DNA of 64,000 nucleotides from Proteles cristata cristata (GCA_017311185.1 JAESUZ010005462.1:682001-746000), one strand, 5' to 3'; numbered from the stretch's first letter, positions 1-12,591 are shown. A program made the numbers and translations. The notes: generated from the sequence alone by a model not told the origin.

Positions 1-74
1 TTTCATTGATAAACATTGTACAACACAAAGCTGAAGTTTCCTTAGAGCAGACCTTAACAAACTTTTATTTGCAT

Positions 75-205
75 TTGAATCACATGGGATCTTATCAAAA
101 TATAAATTCTGACTCAGTAGGTCTGGGGTGAATCCTGAGATGCTGCATTTCTCACCAGCTCCAGGTGAGGCTGATGTTGCTGGTCCATGGCTCACATACT
201 GGATG
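75..205 (+). repeat. MER5A-like hAT MITE relic
   Basis: The run resembles the MER5A pattern: a tgaatcaca core, then gactcagtaggtctggggtg, then a gctgatgttgctggtc end. MER5A is a non-autonomous hAT-Charlie DNA transposon, inactive since early placental mammals. Termini are too decayed to see inverted repeats or the 8-bp duplication. Confidence 0.7.
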
Positions 206-1030
206 GAGGAGAGCTGAGTAGTGGGTCCTGCTTCCCCTCCCCACTCCTGCTGAGCTACTCTGCTGTAACCAGACTAGCTTCTAGCCTTATATTAGATTTC
301 GTTTGAAACAGAAACAGTTCTAATTTAAAACAGATCTAATTTTTTAAAACACTTGGTCTAGATATTCATAACAGAATTTTGATAAAAACAAAAACAAAAA
401 CAGATGACCAAGTAACTCCAGTTCCCATTGTTAAGTGAATGGTGAGGAGCTTGACTTTAGGCATTCCTTGCAATTAGAATTTTCACTTACTCAAGAAATA
501 CTTTTTTGCAAGGCTATTCCACGCAAAGCACTATAAAAGCTGAGATTTTCTAGAACCTGCTTTTGCAAAGTGAAATTCTCCATCTTTGTCCCTCCTGACC
601 TAAGAACCATGTTCCTTTGTAACTTCATTTACTTTAGCTGCATCACAACCTTCTCTCCCTGGGCCAAGGTCGGGGTTTAGAAGTTGGTACATGTGCCCTC
701 ATGTTGCCCTGTCTTTCCATTTCAGTTTCCTGCTATAGGGGAAGGCCATCACTGCCCAAGTTCTGAACAGCCAACAAAACATTTCAGATAGAGTTTGCAA
801 AGACCCCTTTTGAAAAGATAATGTATTTCTGAAGATAAAATTATGAGAATATGAGCAAAGACAGGAGAAGACAGCTTTCAAATAGACCTATCACCTATGC
901 ATTTGATGTGTTTCTAAATTTTGATAAATGCCAATGACTTTCAATTCCAGAGAGGTAGAATATTTATTGCTGGTTCACCTTCCATTGGTCACAATTCCTA
1001 ACACATTAATGTTGTGTCTTCTCACCTATT
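206..1030. other. No gene or clear repeat recognised
   Basis: AT-rich unique-looking sequence with many stops in all frames. The only structure I see is a short A-rich stretch near 385-402 (aaaaacaaaaacaaaaac). Confidence 0.5.
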
Positions 1031-1680
1031 AAAATTCTTTTCAAGCCACACTCAGGGCTCCATTTAAATGTCACCTTCCCTTTGATGTCAGTTTTGACAA
1101 CACTGTTCTTATCAGACATAATTGATCCTTACTCTGCCTTCTTATGTAGTTATGCAGAAGTTCCCAATAGATTTCAAGTATAACAGCACATATACATTTT
1201 TGAAGTAATTTTTATAAAGATATTAGAGTACAGTCTTTGAAGTAACTCAAATAGATCTGGTTAATACCTGTCCATCTTACCTGATAAAATGTTATTTGAT
1301 TATGTATACATTTATTGATGCACTGTATGTCTTTTATTATAACCCTTAATATAGTCCATTTTATATGGTACAGTCTTTCTTTTTTTAAAGTTTATTTATT
1401 TTGAGAGAGCATGAGCAGGGGAAGGGCAGAAAGAAAGGGAGACAGAGAGGATCCCAAGCAGGCTTCACACTGTCAGCACAGAGTCAGATGCAGAGCTCAA
1501 ACTCATGAACTGTGAGATCATGACCTGAGCTGAAATTAAGAGTCAGACATGTCACTGAGCCACCCAGGTGCCTTGGTCCAGTCTTCTTTCTTATAGGTTG
1601 TAAGCTTAGAAGGAAGTGATTATGTCTATTTATTCTTCACATCAAGCCCAATAGATTGCATTGTATGTACAAGCTCCTTA
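1031..1680 (+). repeat. L2-type LINE remnant, split by a SINE
   Basis: Sequence near 1050-1080 (gggctccatttaaatgtcacc) and near 1597-1650 (gtaagcttagaaggaagtga) resembles the 3' part of L2 elements. The two parts flank the SINE at 1381-1574. Highly diverged, so limits are approximate. Confidence 0.45.
1381..1574 (-). mobile_element. Felid tRNA-derived SINE
   Basis: Reads in reverse: T-rich tail first, GA-rich body, then the inverted head ending gagccacccaggtgcc. Flanks ggtacagtctttct (1367-1380) and ggtccagtcttctttct (from 1575) look like a diverged TSD, so this is an older copy. Confidence 0.9.
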
Positions 1681-1689
1681 GCAGTTCTG

Positions 1690-3290
1690 TGAAAACCCCA
1701 ACACTCTAAGTGAAATTTTGTGCATACACGTGTGAATACAATTTTATGGGAAAAGGGTGCATAGGTTTCTTTAATTTCTCACAGGAGTCTGAGAACCTAC
1801 AGAAATTAATAACCATGGGCTTAAGAAGTTCATGGTGAGTCAGTCTGTTTATGAAACAAACATCTGTTTGTAATACACATATGTTTGTAGTCCTCATGCA
1901 CTTATTTGTAGGTTTTAAGATTTGGATTTTTTGGTATTAGTTGTACTTGAAATGGGACACATGTAAATTATGTAACTCAATTATTCTATGCTGTGGGATA
2001 TTGCAGCTACTTCCTTCACCAGCTGTCTGCCCATGGGCCTTTTCAATACTTAGCTCTTCCACTGGGATATGGAGTGAGGCAAAGATAAGAGATAGGGTGC
2101 AAACCAGCCAAAAGTAGTGACATTATTAGCAGCTCCAATAAAAGTTTATTTGGAGGGGGAGTTGAAATCACTGATACAACTGAGGTTTGGAGATTATCAG
2201 TGGATATCAATTATCCATGACCCCACAGTCTCCCATGGTTACCAATGACTTAACATTCCTTGTAAGTTTAAATGATTTCTTTTAATTAAGTGAAAAGGCT
2301 TAAATTCATAAAGACTGGTGAGCCCGTGGGTTGGAGCTAAGGCTCTATCACTGGGCTGGGGTCCAGCCTGGGGAAGAACTGATCAGTGGGAAGTGGCAGA
2401 ATTTTATTTTTCTATGCTGTAATGCATGAATAGGATGAAAGTAGCAAGGGTTATATTTGGGAGAATGTCCCTGAAAAGCACAAGGCTTCTGAAATAGGAG
2501 AGCACCAAAATTTCTGCAAAAGGGTGGGGAAAACAAGGGCAAGTTTTGAGAACCTCGCAGGGGACTGTCACGTGCTCCCCTCTGTGTCCCCACCCTCAAC
2601 TGAGAACACGCTGGTCTGTGAAGAATGAAATAACATCTGTAAGACTCGAGCTTCTTGGCATACAGTGTCCTGCACGCAAGCATTCAGTTGTAAATCTCAC
2701 TTAGTACAGGGTATATGATCTGCATTTTCTAATGTTTGAGCCTCCATTTGTCTTTCTTCTCCTGCTTACACTTGCCTCTTGGCTCTTTCATATTCGTGGT
2801 ACATAAATTAAGATGGAAAGTAGATAGTCGAAAGGCAAGTTTCACATAATGTCTCTTCCTGGAAAATGAGAGTTATTTTTTTTGGAAGACTCTCTCATTT
2901 GCCTCATTTTTGTTGATTGCTGAGTAACAAAACCCAGCTACCTCTTCTCTCCTCATGCTGGGAACACAGAGAGAAAAACAACTCTGGGAGCTTTCCCAAA
3001 GGGTGCCGGTGTCTCAAAGGGCAAAGCCAGGGACTTGATGCCTCCTGCTGGGCGTGTGCCTGGAGAATTTGCCCCACTGGAAAAGGAGAAGGTTCACCTA
3101 ACAATAGAACTCTGTGTTTCCTATTAACTGTCTGGAAAAACAGAAAATATTGGCAACCTTGACTCCTTGAATGCGATCCCACAATACTCCCCACAGTGTG
3201 GTGTGACAGTAGTATTGAGCACCTTTATGGCTCTTTACATTGTTAGTGTAAGCAGGCTCAGAAAACTATATAAATCATGGGACACATGCA
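1690..3290. other. Unassigned sequence
   Basis: No conserved coding frame or named repeat recognised. The open frames here (96-111 codons at most) show no motif or splice context. The 2310-2700 part is compositionally different (GC-richer) and may be an old transposon I cannot name. Confidence 0.4.
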
Positions 3291-3291
3291 T

Positions 3292-3395
<104 letters not shown>

Positions 3396-3423
3396 CTATT
3401 CCTTACTGTTGGATCTCATGAAC

Positions 3424-3482
3424 AGCATAAGGCCCAGAGAAGTTAAATAACCTGCTTACAGTCACACAGCCATCCCAATGAT
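3424..3482 (-). repeat. MIR fragment
   Basis: Contains ggcccagagaagttaaat followed by cagtcacacagcc, the reverse complement of the conserved MIR core (ggcaagtcacttaacctctctg). MIR is an ancient tRNA-derived SINE. Confidence 0.65.
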
Positions 3483-4175
3483 GGCTGCACATACTTTAAC
3501 TGTTTTTTTTTTTTTTAGGCCTACAATTTAGCCCTGGGTGTTGCTGCTTTTGGCTTTCTTTCCTTTCAATTTTGTTTTGCTCCCAGAAAAGAACCCAAGG
3601 AAAAGAATGCTTACACTAAGAGAAACGGAAGAACAGAATTATGCGTTTTCTCATTTTGCTCACAGATCTTCAAACCCAGAAGAGAATTCTGAGTGAGTGA
3701 GCAGCAGGGGTGAGAGGAAGCCTGAAGGCCACACACCAGCGCTCCTGCTTCAGGCCAGAAGCCCTGGTAACCTGTTAGCCTCCCACCTGGGCGGGGCCCC
3801 AGGGCCAGGCATGCACACTCCGTCCTGCCCTGAGCCCTGCTGGGAAAGGACAAAGACTCACTCTCAGAGGCAAACCTGCTCCAGCCACAGACCCTGAACA
3901 TGTCTTCTGAAGCTAAGCCACCTTCCCCCTCGGAGCCTTCTGTTTCCTGCCTCATTCCAGCCGACTTCTGTGAAATCAATCAGGTCAAGGTCAAATGGCC
4001 AAAGCGGGAAGCCAAACTCAGGGAAGTAGATTTAGAGAACTGAACAGACACCCTCACTGCATGCTCACAGTGGTGACTCAGCGGAAATTCTGGAACTAAG
4101 AGCCAGACCTAAATGTTTGTGGAAAAGAAGGGAATTGATGCTTGTGGAAATGTCAGTGAGTGAATCAACGCTGTG
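3483..4175. other. Unassigned sequence, GC-richer middle
   Basis: Part of 3690-3900 is GC-rich with overlapping open frames on both strands, but with no recognisable protein and no exon signals I trust. Confidence 0.4.
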
Positions 4176-4177
4176 GC

Positions 4178-4238
4178 TGATGAATGAATGAACAAATGAA
4201 TGAATAAACAAATGAACAAATGAATGAACACATGAATG
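4178..4238. repeat. (TGAA)n-type imperfect tetranucleotide repeat
   Basis: Repeated gaatgaatgaac/aaatgaatg units with many substitutions. Possibly grown from the tail of an older element. Confidence 0.85.
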
Positions 4239-5050
4239 GAAGGCTGGGCCTTTCCTCACCCTGCTGAGTGTCTCTCAGGAAATAGGAAAGAGCTACCTAT
4301 CAGCAATGCACTGGTTGGAGGTTGCTTAACAGTATGTGCTTGGAGTCTTCAGGGGAACCTGCTGGTGGCGTTTCCTCCCTCTGCACCCTGCGTGGTTGGA
4401 CAAAACCCATCTGTTGGTTTATGACTTTGACAAAGGAGGAAATCCTAAGCAGACTGACTTGGTCAGGGCTCCTGGCCTCCAGCCGGCAGATGACATACAG
4501 AAGCAGGATTGAGAAGGCAGGAAGACACAGCTGGCGGGCATCCCTCGCTGAAGTCACAGCCACTAAAGATAGGTGGTGATCTTTGGTAACCACCTTGCTC
4601 TCAGGAAGGAGAAGCACTCCAGGAAGAGGCTGCGGCTGTGGCCGGGCTGAGGCCATGGGGTAGGAGCCCATCACTGTCACCATCACCTCGTCAGCACCCT
4701 GCTCTGGAGGGTCACCTAAGATAGAAAAGACAGGTGTGGGGGGAGACTCACGTCTTACATGAGAGCCTGGGATGTATTCTGCTGAGAGCAGCCAAGAAGC
4801 AAGAGAGAGCCTAGGAAACCTCTCCTCGGGCTCCCTCTGGGGTCCTATGAGGGCAGAGGAGAAATATCGCTCCTTCCCAGTCCCATAGTGGGCCATCAGA
4901 TCAGGGAAGGAGGGCGGGGAAGGGGAGGGGCTCCTGGCAACATCTCCACTTTCTACCCAGCAGACATCCATCCAGTTACTACTTTTAGTCCCCTCCGCCA
5001 CCCTTTTAAAGTGTAAATATGCCTTTCAGAAAGCTATACCAAAGTTTAAA
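4239..5050. other. Unassigned; contains a long minus-strand open frame
   Basis: A 233-codon open frame runs 5001 to 4300 on the minus strand. Its product has no domain or motif I recognise. There is no upstream promoter or splice context, and low stop density in GC-rich DNA can explain it. I do not call it a gene. Confidence 0.35.
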
Positions 5051-5204
5051 TTACTTTGGATGGCCACATTGCTTTCCTTCAACACCCCCAGATCTCCCAT
5101 TCCACTCCATCGACATTTGCTGGGAATCATTTATGTTCAAGGCCTGAGCCAGGTGACAAGACCAAACAAAGATTTATAGACAATGAATAACACAGTCATT
5201 GCAA

Positions 5205-5312
5205 GAGTCAGACTTAAGCTGAAGTCCTAATTATAGCTCTCTGGTTTTATTTGGCAAGTCTCCTCTGTACAGTGGGTGCAACAATACCTACCTCATGAAG
5301 TAGACATGGGAT
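5205..5312 (+). repeat. MIR fragment
   Basis: Order of motifs fits MIR: ttggcaagtctcctctgtac, then gtgggtgcaacaatacctacctcat. Diverged, no TSD visible. Confidence 0.6.
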
Positions 5313-8164
5313 TTAAGGACCATCAGGGTGACCCATCCTGATGAGGAAAGGCTGAGTACAGAGGTGACCTGGGGGAAGGCTGGAGGCCAGCATCATCCTT
5401 CTTTTCTACGTTAAGTATCACCAAGATAGAAAGGCTTTTCTTCCCTCTCTTGAAGAGGGAAGGGAACATAAAGTTGCTCATGGGCATATCCCACAGCAAA
5501 AGAGTAGGTGGCAGTTTGTGCAAACTCACAGGGCTGTGCCTAAGACCTCGTGAGACCGCATGAAGCATAAATGCTTGACAGGAACATTAAGGTAGAAATA
5601 ACCTTGAATGAGCTCTAATGAATATGCCAAAGACTGAGGCATTTGCAAGCTTCAAATGAGTTCTGTCTTCATACTTCAGCAGCACACTACTTGGAGCACA
5701 ATGCCACTGAACAAAAAACAGCAGTGTGTGGTGGTTGAGAATTGTGGCTTACCACTAGCTCTGAGCATCCTGGAAGGGCCAGGTCCTTCAGGAAAGAACA
5801 GGACAGGGCAAGGCCCCAAATCAGGAGGCAGCATCAGAGCACTGCCCAGTGCCTGGAGGCTGAGGGACAGAAGTTCTCAGGAAGGGAAGCGAAAAGGGAA
5901 AACCTGGGCCCAGCAAAACTTCCATCATTCTTCCCCAGATTCTGGCTGTCAACACATTCCTACAAGCTGAAGGGTGGAGAAGGATGGCGGGGGCCAGAGG
6001 CAAACTTAGAGACATTGTCCGGTGTCTGGTGCATAGTAAGTGCTCAGTAAATGTGTCTGGGAGGAAAAATTGTCTGGGAGGTTGGTTTTTGCCTGCCACT
6101 CCTTCCTTTTTTCTCTTCATCTTTCCTATGAAGGAGGGAAGAGGCTGGTGGGTTACTGCCTAAACAGGAGAGTCCCTTTCCCTCACTTTAATTGTTATGA
6201 ACTGCTTCTGGGAAGCAAGGTTCAGAAACTACCTAGGGCTACTTTAACAAGAGGCTGGCCCGGGTGGATGAGGCATGCACCAAATAGAAGGTGCGCAGGA
6301 AGGTGGAAAGGTCAGCTGGTTGGATTTATTACTGAAGGCCTGGATCCCAAACCATCAGAAGTCAGATGCTGACACAGCCTGGGGCCTGTGGGCGAGGCAA
6401 AGGAGCCCTGGTCCTGAAGAGCTTACAGAATCAATGACAACAGTAAACAAACTGATGAGGCCAAGTGTGAATGTGGAGTTTTCATTCAGTATTTCTTCCT
6501 CAGGACAGTTAGTGGAGGGGCCAAGTATTGTTCATCCTATTTTACATATGAAAAAATAGATTCAGTTAGGAAGGGTCAAGCAGCTAAGAGTCACAGAGCC
6601 CTGTTTTCAAATACCTCACTTTCTCTTTACCCTAGGCTACTTCTGGAGAAACAGCAGACTTGTTCCAGGGAGTGTTAGATCAGTAAGTTCTAGATCACCT
6701 CTTTCAGGATCCCCTTAGGAGGCTGTTAAAAATCGGGCTTCCAGGCCTTGTTCAAGGATGGGCTGAGGAAGATTCCCTAACAGCCATTCCTCTGGCTGCA
6801 GTTGGAGAAATTGCTAAATGCTTCCCCAAGATGCCCTGTGGCTCAGGTCCAAGCTCTGACAGCTGTTGAGATTCATTTCAGTTTCCTTTCAAAGAGGCTT
6901 TCAAGGAGGGAGAGCAAGTTGAGAAAGTTACTTCTTGAGCAGAAAAAGATTCATGAACAGGAAGTGATTCAAACAATGACCAATCAAATCCAGGTTCTTT
7001 AAGTGTATGTATTGTGTGGCCCTTTTCTAAACAGGGGTGTCATATTCCAATGTGCTTGCCACTCCTCTCTTGACCTTAAATGCAAACAGATAAATTAGTG
7101 GGTTAATGGCCCAAAGCAGATTTTATGGAGCTTCAATTTCACTTCTGTCCTGATTCCATTTCCATAAATAATTACAAGGAGATTTCTAACCATGACATGG
7201 AATAGTTGTATCAGGATTCCTTAGTCTATATAACTAGTGGAGAAGCCTTGGCTCAAATAGGCTTAAATAATATGGAAATGTATTCACTCCCATCACAAGA
7301 GGCCCAGAGTAGGTCTTCGAAGCTGGTTAATTCAGTGGCTGCACCATGTCAAAATGGACCACATTCTTTCTGCACAGCCACCCCTAATGTTGGCTTTATC
7401 CCCAGACTGGTGGCAAGATGGCCACAGCAGCCCAGGCCTCACCGATCCACAAAAAAATCTCTGTATAAGAGAGCAAACTTCCCCAGAAGCCCCCAGCAGA
7501 CTCCCCTCAGGTCTCAGACTAACCAACCTAACAAACTCAGCCTTAACCGGCCATCGAAGAAAAGGGAATTGGGGAAAGCTGCTGTTGGTTAGACCTCTCA
7601 GGATCTCTCCCCTCTGGACGAGGGGCCGGCTTGTGTCTGAGGGCTCCCCTGAAGCATGTATGGACAAGGATATATATCAGGATTCTGCTCTGAAGGAGGA
7701 CATGTGAGTGAAGGCAACAGATACTGAACAAACATCTAACTGTGACAGCTACAGCTTTTTTCCCAGAAGAGAGGTGTTTTGGAGAAGTGACTTACCTGTA
7801 GCAAATCTGAAGGAAGTCTATTGCCCTACATAAGAGGACAGGTCCAATAATCTAAACAATGGCTGAAATTAAGCCTCTTCTGCTCTCTGCTCCTATTGGT
7901 TACTTTTCACCCTGGAAGGAACCTTCTAGAAGCAGACACAAGGCAGCAGTTAGGGAGGTAAATAGAACACCAGTGAAAAAGATGGAGAAATCTACTTTTT
8001 CTCCATGTCTCACCAGTTCCTTATAGAGGGTATCCATACCTTATGTCCTCCCTGCAAGGGAAACTCAGAGGTCTCTAGAAAATAAGATGATCTCCATGGA
8101 GCCTAGAGACTCTTTCTATTGTAGACAACCAATCAGAACGCCTTGAACATACAGATACTCAAAT
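5313..8164. other. Mostly unassigned; small MIR-like pieces
   Basis: Short MIR 3'-end-like stretch at 6019-6055 (gcatagtaagtgctcagtaaatg) and a MIR-core-like stretch near 6545-6600. The rest shows no gene or repeat I can name. Frames of 94-128 codons at 5656-7731 overlap on both strands and look like chance. Confidence 0.4.
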
Positions 8165-8202
8165 AGTTGGTGAATGAATAAATGAGTGGATGAATGAATG
8201 CA
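8165..8202. repeat. (GAAT)n/(GGAT)n short repeat
   Basis: tgaatgaataaatgagtgga followed by tgaatgaatgcatgg; imperfect tetranucleotide tract. Confidence 0.6.
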
Positions 8203-8362
8203 TGGGATGTTAGACTAGCATAGTTACATGTTCTTTCTCTTTAAACTCCTGGCAAACAATGATGCGTGCTCTGAAAAACGCTGCTGGTGAGGGGACTGTG
8301 ACCTCACAGATCTGTGAGTCCTTGGAGACCACAGCTGAGGTCAGCCCCTGGCATCATTTCAG

Positions 8363-8404
8363 CCCTACACCATGTATGAGGAAAACAATGACTGTTTTCC
8401 TCTG
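8363..8404 (+). other. Candidate small exon (speculative)
   Basis: A 42-base stretch is preceded by gcatcatttcag and followed by gtgagt. It carries an ATG at 8372 in an acceptable context (acaccatgt) and an open frame of 11 codons to the donor. No protein identity is recognised and the acceptor tract is only moderate. It could equally be chance. Confidence 0.15.
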
Positions 8405-8829
8405 GTGAGTGCTCTGCCTCAACAGACTCCATCTATGTGTGGGCTCTGTGAGCTTTGTCCAAATGAAGATGTCCCTCAGGAGCCTCCAGGCACCTACGTA
8501 TGGAACTTGCTGCCAGTTTCTAAGTTTATCTGCCTGACCTTGGAATGCCGTCTTATTCTGTTAGCTCTAGCATATGGAATAAGGCTCCCATATTTAAATT
8601 TAGATAAATTTTTTATTAGAAAATATTTATTTTTGGCTACAGGTATTACCAATATAAGAAAGTAAGTTGAACTTCAGACAATACTGAAATGGGAACTGAA
8701 TGAAACTAAATATGAAACATTATTACATTGAGAGATTCATCATTACATTGTGTAGAGGAATGGAACTTGGCTACATGTTATTGATTTATTTGACTTAAAA
8801 TGAAAGGAATTTATTCTTTCACAGTTCCA

Positions 8830-8830
<1 letters not shown>

Positions 8831-8882
<52 letters not shown>
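8831..8882. repeat. (CA)26 microsatellite
   Basis: Uninterrupted AC dinucleotide repeat of 52 bases. It lies 28 bases upstream of a minus-strand SINE. Confidence 0.98.
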
Positions 8883-8884
<2 letters not shown>

Positions 8885-8910
8885 ATGTTGTGCAGACAAT
8901 TTTAGGTAAA

Positions 8911-9110
8911 TTTTTTCTTAATTTATTTATTTATTTTGAGAGAGAGAGAGAGTCCCCAAGTGGGGAAGGAGCAGAGAGAGAGAGAGAATCCCAAGCAGGC
9001 TTCTGTATTTTCAGCACGGAGCCTGCCGCGGTGCTCAAACCCACAAACCATCAGATCATGACCTGAGCTGAAGTTGGACACTTAACCAACTGAGCCACCC
9101 AGGGACCCCC
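8911..9110 (-). mobile_element. Felid tRNA-derived SINE
   Basis: Inverted copy: T-rich tail with ttatttatttattttgagag, GA-rich body, cagatcatgacctgagctga, then the head ctgagccacccagggacccc. Moderately diverged; no convincing TSD. Confidence 0.93.
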
Positions 9111-9644
9111 AGTTTTATATCAATTTTTGACTGAGGTGTAAGTACTACAGAAAGTACACAAATCCTAAACTCAAAGCTCAATGAATTTTCACAAAAATGA
9201 ACATTCCTATGTGATTGAATTCAGATCTGAATATAGAGTATTATCAATAGGCAAGAAGCTCTCACTTGCTCCTCCCAGTCACTGCCCATCTCCAAAATGT
9301 AATCATGATCTTAAATCTACCACCATAAAAGTAAATTTGCCTATTTTTGACCTTTATGTGAATAGAATTATCCAGTATGTACTCTTTCACATTTGGTTTC
9401 TTTTGTTCAAAGTCATGTTTGAGAGATTCTTCTAGGTCATGATAATGATAGCTTTCCCCTGTTCCTTCCTGTGTAGTATTCCATTGTATGAATATCATAC
9501 AGTATATCCATTCTGTTCTTGGTGCATATTTTGTTTGTTTTCAGTTTGGAACTATGGTAAATAATATTCATAATTAGCTCAATGAATGCTTCTATGAGCA
9601 TTTCTGTATATGTCTTTTGGTGCATATTTGCTTTTATTCTTGGG

Positions 9645-9860
9645 TTTTTTTTTTTTAGTTTATTTATTTATTTTAAGAGAGAGAAAGAGAGACAACATGA
9701 GTGGGGGAGGGGCAGAGAGAGAAGAAGACAGAGAATCCCAAGCAGGCTCTGCACTGTCAGCGGGAAGCCAGGTGAGGTCAAACCTGTGAAATTGTGAAAT
9801 TATGACCTGAGAAGAAACCAAGAGTCTGAGGCTTAACAGACTGAGCCACCCAGGCGCCCC
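9645..9860 (-). mobile_element. Felid SINE inside L1
   Basis: Thirteen T, then agtttatttatttattttaa, GA-rich body, head ending gccacccaggcgcccc. Host L1 flanks tggtgcatatttg (9619-9631) and tggtgcacatttg (9861-9873) fit a 13-bp TSD with one mismatch. Confidence 0.93.
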
Positions 9861-10219
9861 TGGTGCACATTTGTAATGCAAACTCAAATAGAGTTGCTGA
9901 ATCATAAAGTTTGCACGTGTTCAAATTCAGTAAATGCTGTCAGAGAAGTTTCCAAACTAGTGGTTGTACTAGTTTACATTTTTGCCAGCAGTGTTCAGAT
10001 TATTTTACGTTTGTACCGACTATTGATATAGTTTACATTTGTACTGACTATTAATATAGTTTGTCTTCTTAACATTATCTATGCTGGTGGGTGTGTCTTG
10101 GGATCTCACTGAAGTTGTAATTTGTATTTCTATGATGAGAAGGTTGAATACCTTTTCATAAGTTTATTGGCCATTTGTGTGTCCTTTTTGATGAGGTACC
10201 TGTTCAAGAATTTTACCTC

Positions 10220-10436
10220 TTTTTTTTTTTTTTAATGCTTTATTTATTTCTAGGAGAGAGAGACAGCGTGAGCAGGGGAGAGTCAGAGAGAGAGGGAGTC
10301 ACAGACTGAAACAGGCTCCAGGCTCTGAGCTGGCAGTCAGCACAGAGCCCGACGCGGGCTCGAACCCACGAACCGCGAGATCACGACCTAAGCGAAAGTC
10401 GGACGCTTAACCGACTAAGCCACCCAGGCGCCCCCC
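10220..10436 (-). mobile_element. Young-subfamily felid SINE inside L1
   Basis: Near-consensus inverted copy with intact head (cgacttttgctt-type segment, here gcgaaagtcggacgcttaac in reverse) and gcagtcagcacagagcccga. A cctctttt-type flank occurs on both sides, consistent with a T-rich TSD. It belongs to the subfamily with the tagaaataaat tail junction. Confidence 0.95.
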
Positions 10437-10825
10437 TCTTTTTTTTTTTTAAAGTCGGCTTCTCTCTCTTTTTCTTATTGATTTGTGGGAATTCTTTATT
10501 CTGGACACAAGTCTGCTGTTGAATAAATGTATCACAAACATCTTCTCTCATTCTGTGGTTTGCCTCTTTAATGTTTCCCCTAATAGTGCCTCCTGTTGAT
10601 CAGAAGTTCTTAATTGTAATGTAGCCCAGATTATCAGTCTTTCCTTTAAGATCAGTGCTTTTTGTGTGTCCTGTCTAAGAAATATTTGTCTATCTCAAGA
10701 GTCATGAAGACAGTTTCCAACATTATGTTCTAGAGCTTTATTGTTTTACTTCTCACATTTAAATCTACAATCCACCCTGGGATTGATTTTGTACATGGCA
10801 TGGGGTCGAATCATTCCTTTTTAAT

Positions 10826-11985
10826 TTTTTTTTATTTTTTCACTCAGCCTTGTTTCTTTAGAAAACAATTCATTGTAATGTTTCAAGTTAAATAATTCGG
10901 ACATGTCAGAGAAGCCTGGTATCCAGAGAACAATCTCTATATTTGTTATTTTGTCCCTAGTTTGAGAGAAGACTTTTTTTTTTTTTAACCCAACCTGAAA
11001 AAGAAGAAATCCAGGTATGCTAACCCTCATTTTATCAACAACTATGTAAGTGTTCGGAAACTGTTAAGTGTACTCTTTGTTTCTGGAGTTTCCTAGGACT
11101 TCATTCTTAGGAGTAGGATGCACTGCTCTATTTTAAGGTTTTCTTGGTATTTTTTAAAAAGTGAACATAAGTACTTTCTTTTCACTTGAGGTGCAATGCC
11201 AGGATCTATGAACCCCTCTCTTGCTTGACTAAATTTAAAGAAACTACTTGCCAGTTCATCTTTTGTAAGGCATTATTGACTGCCTCAAGATGATGCATGC
11301 ATGGTCTCTGGTTAGATGACCATCTGGCTGCATTGCTTTTGATTGAGGGTATTTCTCCTCAGGTTGGCTTATTTGCTCACTAGGTCATAAAGCTATCTTC
11401 TGCATAATACAGGAAACTTCTCATCATACTGTACTTTAACCCAACATATATCTCAGTAGTTGAAATTGCTTGTGAAATCCTGTGAGACACAGAGTTGTTC
11501 TAAATATGTTTCATTCTGTCCTTTATTCCTGCCCCATGTGTCTTTGGCTGCCTCCCTTTCATTTTGTCCACCTTCTATGTTACCTGATGGATTTTGCCAT
11601 TATATCCCTTGTTGAAAGTCACATCTTTGGTGTGCGGTGCCACATTTTCTCTATTTCTCCCTCTTTTCACTTTTTATGCCCATTATATATAATCTTCAAT
11701 AGCTTTATGGGGCTGCCATTTTGTTTTGAAAGTGACCTTGATCTTAAAAGAGCAAGTTTTTCTTTTAGCAAAAACTAATCTTTTTAAATTTTTAGGGCCT
11801 TTGTTGTTAGTTTGTTTGATTTCATGACTTCATGACGGTCTCCTCCCCACCCCATAAAATAAGGGTAAACATTTTACAAGTCATGCTTCTAAAAATGTCA
11901 CTTTTAATTAATTTGGCTTTGAGAAAAGTCCAAGATACTTGCCAATATTACAGCCTAATTCAATGGAAATATCACTTGGGCAGAA
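10826..11985. other. Unassigned AT-rich sequence
   Basis: No gene, and no repeat I can name with confidence. The 98-codon frame at 11482-11778 has no recognisable features. Confidence 0.4.
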
Positions 11986-11989
11986 GTGA

Positions 11990-12132
11990 CGAGGGTTGAT
12001 TCTAGACCAAGCTCTACTATCAGCTAATTATATGATCTGATCTTACTTTTCTGAACCTCAGTTTCCTCCTCAGTTAAGTAAATGAATTGACTCTCCAAGG
12101 GCACTTTCAGCTCTAATGTTGTAAGTTTCTCT
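11990..12132 (+). repeat. MIR-family fragment
   Basis: Order of motifs: gattctagaccaagctct, cagctaattatatgatctga, ctgaacctcagtttcctcct, ggcactttcagctctaatgt. This matches MIR-type SINE structure through core and 3' region. Confidence 0.7.
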
Positions 12133-12340
12133 GCAAATGGATGCAGTCAAGGTTAAAAAGTCAGGGCTTTTTATGAATCAGCCACATAGATTTAGTTCAC
12201 CTTTCTTAAGGTTTTGTATTTTTAAAATTTGTATATGAAGACATTCTTATGGAAAAAAAATTAGTCTGACTAAATCTCATCACAAACACATCCACACAAA
12301 GTACAAAATAATGGAAAGTTTGAAATAATGGCTTATTTAG

Positions 12341-12553
12341 GGGTGCCTGGGTGCCTCAGTCGGTTAAGCGTCTGGCTCCGGCTCAGGTCATGATCTCACA
12401 AGTCCGTGGGTTCGAGCCCCATGTCAAACTCTGTGCTGACAGACAGCTCAGAGACTGGAGCCTGTTTCAGGTTCTGTGTCTCCCTCTCTCTCTGACCCTG
12501 CCCTGCTCATGCTGTCTCTATTGCTCTCTCAAAAATAAATAAAACATTTAAAA
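12341..12553 (+). mobile_element. Felid SINE with 14-bp TSD
   Basis: Head gggtgcctgggtgcctcagt, B box ggttcgagccc near 12409-12419, CT-rich body, tail aaaaataaataaaacattta. TSD aatggcttatttag (12327-12340) and aatggtttatttag (12554-12567), one mismatch. Confidence 0.96.
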
Positions 12554-12591
12554 AATGGTTTATTTAGACTCAGTAATATTGAACATAGCAA

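Larger units (their letters stand above)
9112..10825 (-). mobile_element. Old L1 (L1M type), ORF2 3' part, carrying two SINEs
   Basis: The plus strand carries the reverse complement of L1 ORF2 3' end and 3' UTR: tgtagtattccattgtatga, gttggccattt-like and tttcattttgcctctttaatg-like phrases, and the late tgggattgattttgtacatgg. Many stops in the coding strand mark it as dead. SINEs at 9645-9860 and 10220-10436 interrupt it, so it predates both. Ends are approximate. Confidence 0.8.

Noticed and set aside
4300..5001. 233-codon open frame on the minus strand
   Set aside because: No domain, signal peptide or family resemblance, no splice or promoter context, and overlap with open frames on the other strand in GC-rich DNA.
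12341..12420. tRNA-like A and B boxes, seen here and in other SINE heads
   Set aside because: They belong to SINE heads. No cloverleaf with a CCA-type end or intact anticodon stem was found, so no tRNA genes are called.
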